From Bacteroidia bacterium (lineage in GTDB: Bacteria; Bacteroidota; Bacteroidia; J057), in contig JAUIKF010000012.1 in the NCBI GenBank assembly GCA_030430575.1, forward strand, positions 79,717-143,716: a stretch of DNA of 64,000 nucleotides, given 5' to 3'. Position 1 is the first letter of the stretch. Every line of letters begins with the position of its first letter. The notes beneath the pieces are model-generated. The model had not been told where the DNA came from and searched no databases. It saw only the letters and a program-made list of their open reading frames with translations. Below are positions 61,499 to 64,000 of the stretch, in pieces. Made by a program: the position numbers and the translations under genes.

Positions 61499-62131
61499 AA
61501 ATCCTTCATTTTTAAATGTTTGATAACCCCATTCAGCAATATCTGCTGAATAGTAATCCGCCACCCAAGTGGCCGTCTCCTGATCGTAGACAGTCTGATA
61601 ATCTATTTCCTCTCCTTTTTCGAGATGTGGGAGTCCCCCTTCAAGGCCCAAATGCTGCTTTACAGATAGGAAGTCTGTTCCCAAAGACTCAAATCGCCCC
61701 ACAAAATCGAGTTCGATTTTGCCTGTTGGGCCTTTCAGCCAATCTACCTGCGGCCGCAGGTTGGGGCGGTTTCGCAAGGCATCACGGCCCATCACCAATT
61801 CTTGGTAGACCCAAAGTTTGAATGACTTACGAAATTTCTCTTCTTTGATCCGCCCCTTCCGGAGGCGAAATCGGTATTGAGAGAGCAGGCGATCCCAGGG
61901 GTTCCGAACGAAAGCAAATTTAAATGCTTGTTCCCATCCTTTTTTCCCTATCAACTCACATATCTCACTTGCGCTGTAGTGCTTTTTCATCCTCATTTTT
62001 TTGTCAATGGGATTTCCTCCTATAGCCCTATGAATGCTTGTCCCAGCTGTTTTGGGAATGTGTACAAATACGACTTTGGGGTTTCCTTTTTGTAAAAAAG
62101 GGAAAGGGGGGAGTGGAGAGGAAGAAGGCAT
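61487..62131 (-). CDS. Sulfotransferase (family 2 type)
   Basis: A 214-residue sulfotransferase: KVVFVHIPKTAGTSIHRAI (5' loop), KHYSASEICELIGKKGW, FKFAFVRNPWDRLLSQYRF (3' site), DFVGRFESLGTDF and DYQTVYDQET. It is most like the genes at 27527 and 32211. It follows the ABC ATPase gene by three bases in the same direction, so it is likely co-transcribed with exporter 2, and its product may be tied to the exported glycan. The start ATG gives ~20 Pro/Ser-rich residues before the loop. Confidence 0.88.
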   Translation of the reverse strand: MPSSSPLPPFPFLQKGNPKVVFVHIPKTAGTSIHRAIGGNPIDKKMRMKKHYSASEICELIGKKGWEQAFKFAFVRNPWDRLLSQYRFRLRKGRIKEEKFRKSFKLWVYQELVMGRDALRNRPNLRPQVDWLKGPTGKIELDFVGRFESLGTDFLSVKQHLGLEGGLPHLEKGEEIDYQTVYDQETATWVADYYSADIAEWGYQTFKNEGFLLW

Positions 62132-62134
62132 AGC

Positions 62135-62953
62135 TCAAATGGCGTAATCTCTGACTTTTTGCAGTTTAAATTGCTGTGTTCTTTCATCTAGTCCTTTAAG
62201 GCAATTGAGGATAAAAAAGTTGAGCGCTTCATAGATATCCGTTGAATCATAAATAAGTTTTCCGTTGCCTAGAATCACTACGCGTGTAGCAACTTCAAGT
62301 ACTTTTTTAATGTTATTGGATACAAATAAAACCCCTTTACCGGGCTGCTTCACAAATTCTTTGAGGTAGTCATAGCACTTGGCTTTAAAGACAGCATCGC
62401 CTACGGCGAGCGCTTCATCGATGATAAACACATCGGGGTCTGTGGCGATAGCAATCGCAAAGGCCAGACGGGCTTTCATGCCCGAAGAATAGGTTCCGAA
62501 AGGCGCATCGATGAAATCGGCGAGTTCAGCAAACTCAATAATAAAATCCGTTTTGTCTTGAATCTCCTTTTTACTCATCCCAAACATAGAGCCTTTAATG
62601 TCAATATTTTCACGTCCTGTGAAAAGAGAATGCATTCCAGCTTTCAGGGCAAAAATGGGCGTTATTTTTAGCTTTTCAGTTCCCTTGATTTGCCCTAGCT
62701 CGTAGGGATAAATGCCTGATATTAGGCGCATAAGGGTCGTTTTGCCCGAACCGTTGGCGCCTATGACGGCAAGAATTTCTCCTTCATCTAATTGAAGGTT
62801 GATGTCGCGAAGTGCCCAGAACTCGTGTTTCCTCAAGGATTTAGGACGCTGCTTTTTTCTCCTTACGACATCTCCTATGCCATATACAATATTGGCTTTT
62901 AAGTCTTTGCAGAACTTCTTAGAGAGGTTTTCTATGGTGATGAGAGTGTTCAT
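62135..62953 (-). CDS. Polysaccharide ABC exporter, ATPase (Wzt/TagH-like) 2
   Basis: A 272-residue ATPase: Walker A GANGSGKTT (65-73), signature YSSGMKARLAFA, Walker B VFIIDEALAVGD and the SNNIKKVLEVA late block. The standard LAVGD D-loop is kept, unlike exporter 1. No C-terminal glycan-binding domain is present. It pairs with the permease at 62999 and a sulfotransferase. It powers export of a lipid-linked glycan or possibly O-antigen-like chain. A 33-base palindrome lies between the two transporter genes. Confidence 0.92.
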   Translation of the reverse strand: MNTLITIENLSKKFCKDLKANIVYGIGDVVRRKKQRPKSLRKHEFWALRDINLQLDEGEILAVIGANGSGKTTLMRLISGIYPYELGQIKGTEKLKITPIFALKAGMHSLFTGRENIDIKGSMFGMSKKEIQDKTDFIIEFAELADFIDAPFGTYSSGMKARLAFAIAIATDPDVFIIDEALAVGDAVFKAKCYDYLKEFVKQPGKGVLFVSNNIKKVLEVATRVVILGNGKLIYDSTDIYEALNFFILNCLKGLDERTQQFKLQKVRDYAI

Positions 62954-62965
62954 GGTGCTATTGGT

Positions 62966-62998
62966 CTGTAGGTCCGACTTTCAAAGTCGGACCTACAG
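62966..62998. repeat. Palindromic intergenic repeat, copy 5 (perfect)
   Basis: CTGTAGGTCCGACTTT and AAAGTCGGACCTACAG flank one central base: a perfect 16-bp stem. It shares TCCGACTT/AAGTCGGA with copies 1-4, but its outer arms read GTAGG/CCTAC as in copy 2. It fills the spacer between the permease and ATPase genes. Confidence 0.75.
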
Positions 62999-63823
62999 CT
63001 AGTTATTAATCAATCTTTCGAGCACTTTAGGATAAGTTCTCAGATAAAACCTTAAAGATAAAGCATACAAAAATACGCAGCTAGCGCTTACCAAAAGATA
63101 AGTACTTGTTTCAAACCATTGCCCTTTTGTCAACAATTCTCGGCTGAAGCCGATCAGATAGGTCAAGGGATTCCAATCCACAAATCCTTTCATCCAGCCT
63201 ACTTCTAATTTGGGGGCAAAAACCACTGGGGTAAGGAACATCAGGAGCTTCATAAATTCATCCACAATCTTGACAATATCTACTGTCAAAACGCGAAAAA
63301 CAGCTATTACCTGGCCTAAAGCCAACCCCAACAATAAGAGCGGTAGTAAGCTAATCGGAAATAGGAACGCATGCCAACTAAATCTCACGCCAAAAAACAA
63401 TAGAACCAATAGATTTAGCATAAGAGGAATACTAAATCGTATCAGGTGAACTACCACTTTCTCTGCAATCAATACTTCGCCCGGAAATTTGTTCATCACC
63501 ATCATTCGTCCGCCACCTGAAATCGTGGTACTACTTTGGGCGTAAATATCGATAAAGAAGCCCCATATAGAGGTACTCAGTAAGACATAGGCAGGATAAG
63601 GAATATCTGTTTTGCCTGGTGACACAATCCCAGCTCCATGCAGAAGCACCCACACCAGAACTGTCAAAATAGGCATGATGATCAGCCACGTCCAGCCAAT
63701 AAAGGACTTTTTGAATGCAGCCAATAAATTGATTCTGACCAATTGTCGAATGAAAAAACGATACGTGCTAATATTGTTCAGGGCTTGTTTTTCGAGTTGA
63801 AAGGGTTTGGAGAAGAAGCCCAT
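62999..63823 (-). CDS. Polysaccharide ABC exporter, permease (Wzm/TagG-like) 2
   Basis: An ABC-2 type permease of about 274 residues with roughly six helices: LLAAFKKSFIGWTWLIIMPIL as the N-terminal segment typical of Wzm, and a late FVDWNPLTYLIGFSRELL, as in the family. I used the ATG of MGFFSKPF; an in-frame TTG 15 codons upstream is possible. The stop at 62999 is followed by the palindrome and the ATPase gene. The two permeases differ clearly, so the exporters are not recent copies. Confidence 0.9.
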   Translation of the reverse strand: MGFFSKPFQLEKQALNNISTYRFFIRQLVRINLLAAFKKSFIGWTWLIIMPILTVLVWVLLHGAGIVSPGKTDIPYPAYVLLSTSIWGFFIDIYAQSSTTISGGGRMMVMNKFPGEVLIAEKVVVHLIRFSIPLMLNLLVLLFFGVRFSWHAFLFPISLLPLLLLGLALGQVIAVFRVLTVDIVKIVDEFMKLLMFLTPVVFAPKLEVGWMKGFVDWNPLTYLIGFSRELLTKGQWFETSTYLLVSASCVFLYALSLRFYLRTYPKVLERLINN

Positions 63824-63939
63824 AATTGAGAGAATATCTTTGTAATTAATCGCTATTTTGCGAGCCAAATTATTAATTAACGTGAGTTCTTTATCTAAGG
63901 TCTTGATACTCAGGGAGTATAGTGGGATTTTAAAGGAAA

Positions 63940-64000
63940 AAGCATGACATTTGGGGTAACACTTCGATTGTTAAAACAAAAGAAACCCAAGGTCATGCTT
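63940..64000. repeat. Inverted repeat at window edge
   Basis: AAGCATGAC.TTTGGG (63940-63955) and CCCAAG.GTCATGCTT (63986-64000) are imperfect inverted copies about 30 bases apart. It could be a hairpin, or one terminal repeat of an element that continues beyond the window. The stretch 63869-64000 otherwise shows no gene. Confidence 0.4.

Noticed and set aside
51947..62998. CRISPR array
   Set aside because: The palindromes are kilobases apart, have no uniform spacers and no cas genes are near.
11354..63823. Wzx/Wzy-dependent capsule cluster
   Set aside because: I saw neither a flippase nor a polymerase with convincing features; two ABC-2 exporters are present instead.

Overview
This window looks like a chromosome segment of a Bacteroidota bacterium. 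The signs are a GLPGLI-type secreted protein, TAnnTTTG promoter-like boxes close to start codons, an almost complete lack of Shine-Dalgarno sites, and FN3-like lipoprotein style. I cannot name genus or species; a marine or aquatic Saprospiria-like relative is only a guess. No rRNA, tRNA or CRISPR array was seen.

Layout. 0-7.8 kb is ordinary chromosome: the end of a KilA-N/antirepressor-like gene, two strong hairpins, pdhA (pyruvate dehydrogenase E1 alpha), an FN3-like secreted protein, a large GT2 glycosyltransferase, an OmpR-type two-component system and a divergent GLPGLI gene that shares a regulatory region with it. 7.8-10.5 kb holds an AlgI/AlgJ-like O-acetylation pair. 10.5-11.4 kb is a graveyard: two broken copies of a membrane SGNH gene flank an IS4-family transposase remnant. 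11.4-63.8 kb is one long glycan-building region in alternating blocks: a minus operon (GT4, GT2, GT2, sulfotransferase); a plus operon (GT2+GT-B fusion, two SGNH paralogues, GT8, GT92-like, GT25-sulfotransferase fusion, sulfotransferase, SGNH, GT); a seven-gene minus operon centred on a 1261-residue protein with a sulfotransferase at each end, TPRs and a GT-D-like domain between; an ABC-2 exporter with GT-C and Dpm1-like genes; a GT4/methyltransferase block; a sulfotransferase-GT4 fusion; a run of six sulfotransferases with a glycosyltransferase, an MBOAT-SGNH fusion and a sulfatase; and a second ABC-2 exporter with another sulfotransferase.

How it may work together (inference). About 20 glycosyltransferase domains would build one or more polysaccharides or glycans. 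Two Wzm/Wzt-like ABC transporters would export them. MBOAT, AlgJ-like and SGNH proteins would acylate them. An exceptional 17 sulfotransferase domains in 16 genes would sulfate them at many positions, and one lipoprotein sulfatase could trim or recycle sulfate. No PAPS-making genes are in the window. The main candidate for an undescribed system is this highly diversified sulfated-glycan locus, with unusual sulfotransferase fusions, a shared SWRxTxPLR-like tail carried by proteins of different folds, and a palindromic repeat family set between the sulfotransferase genes.
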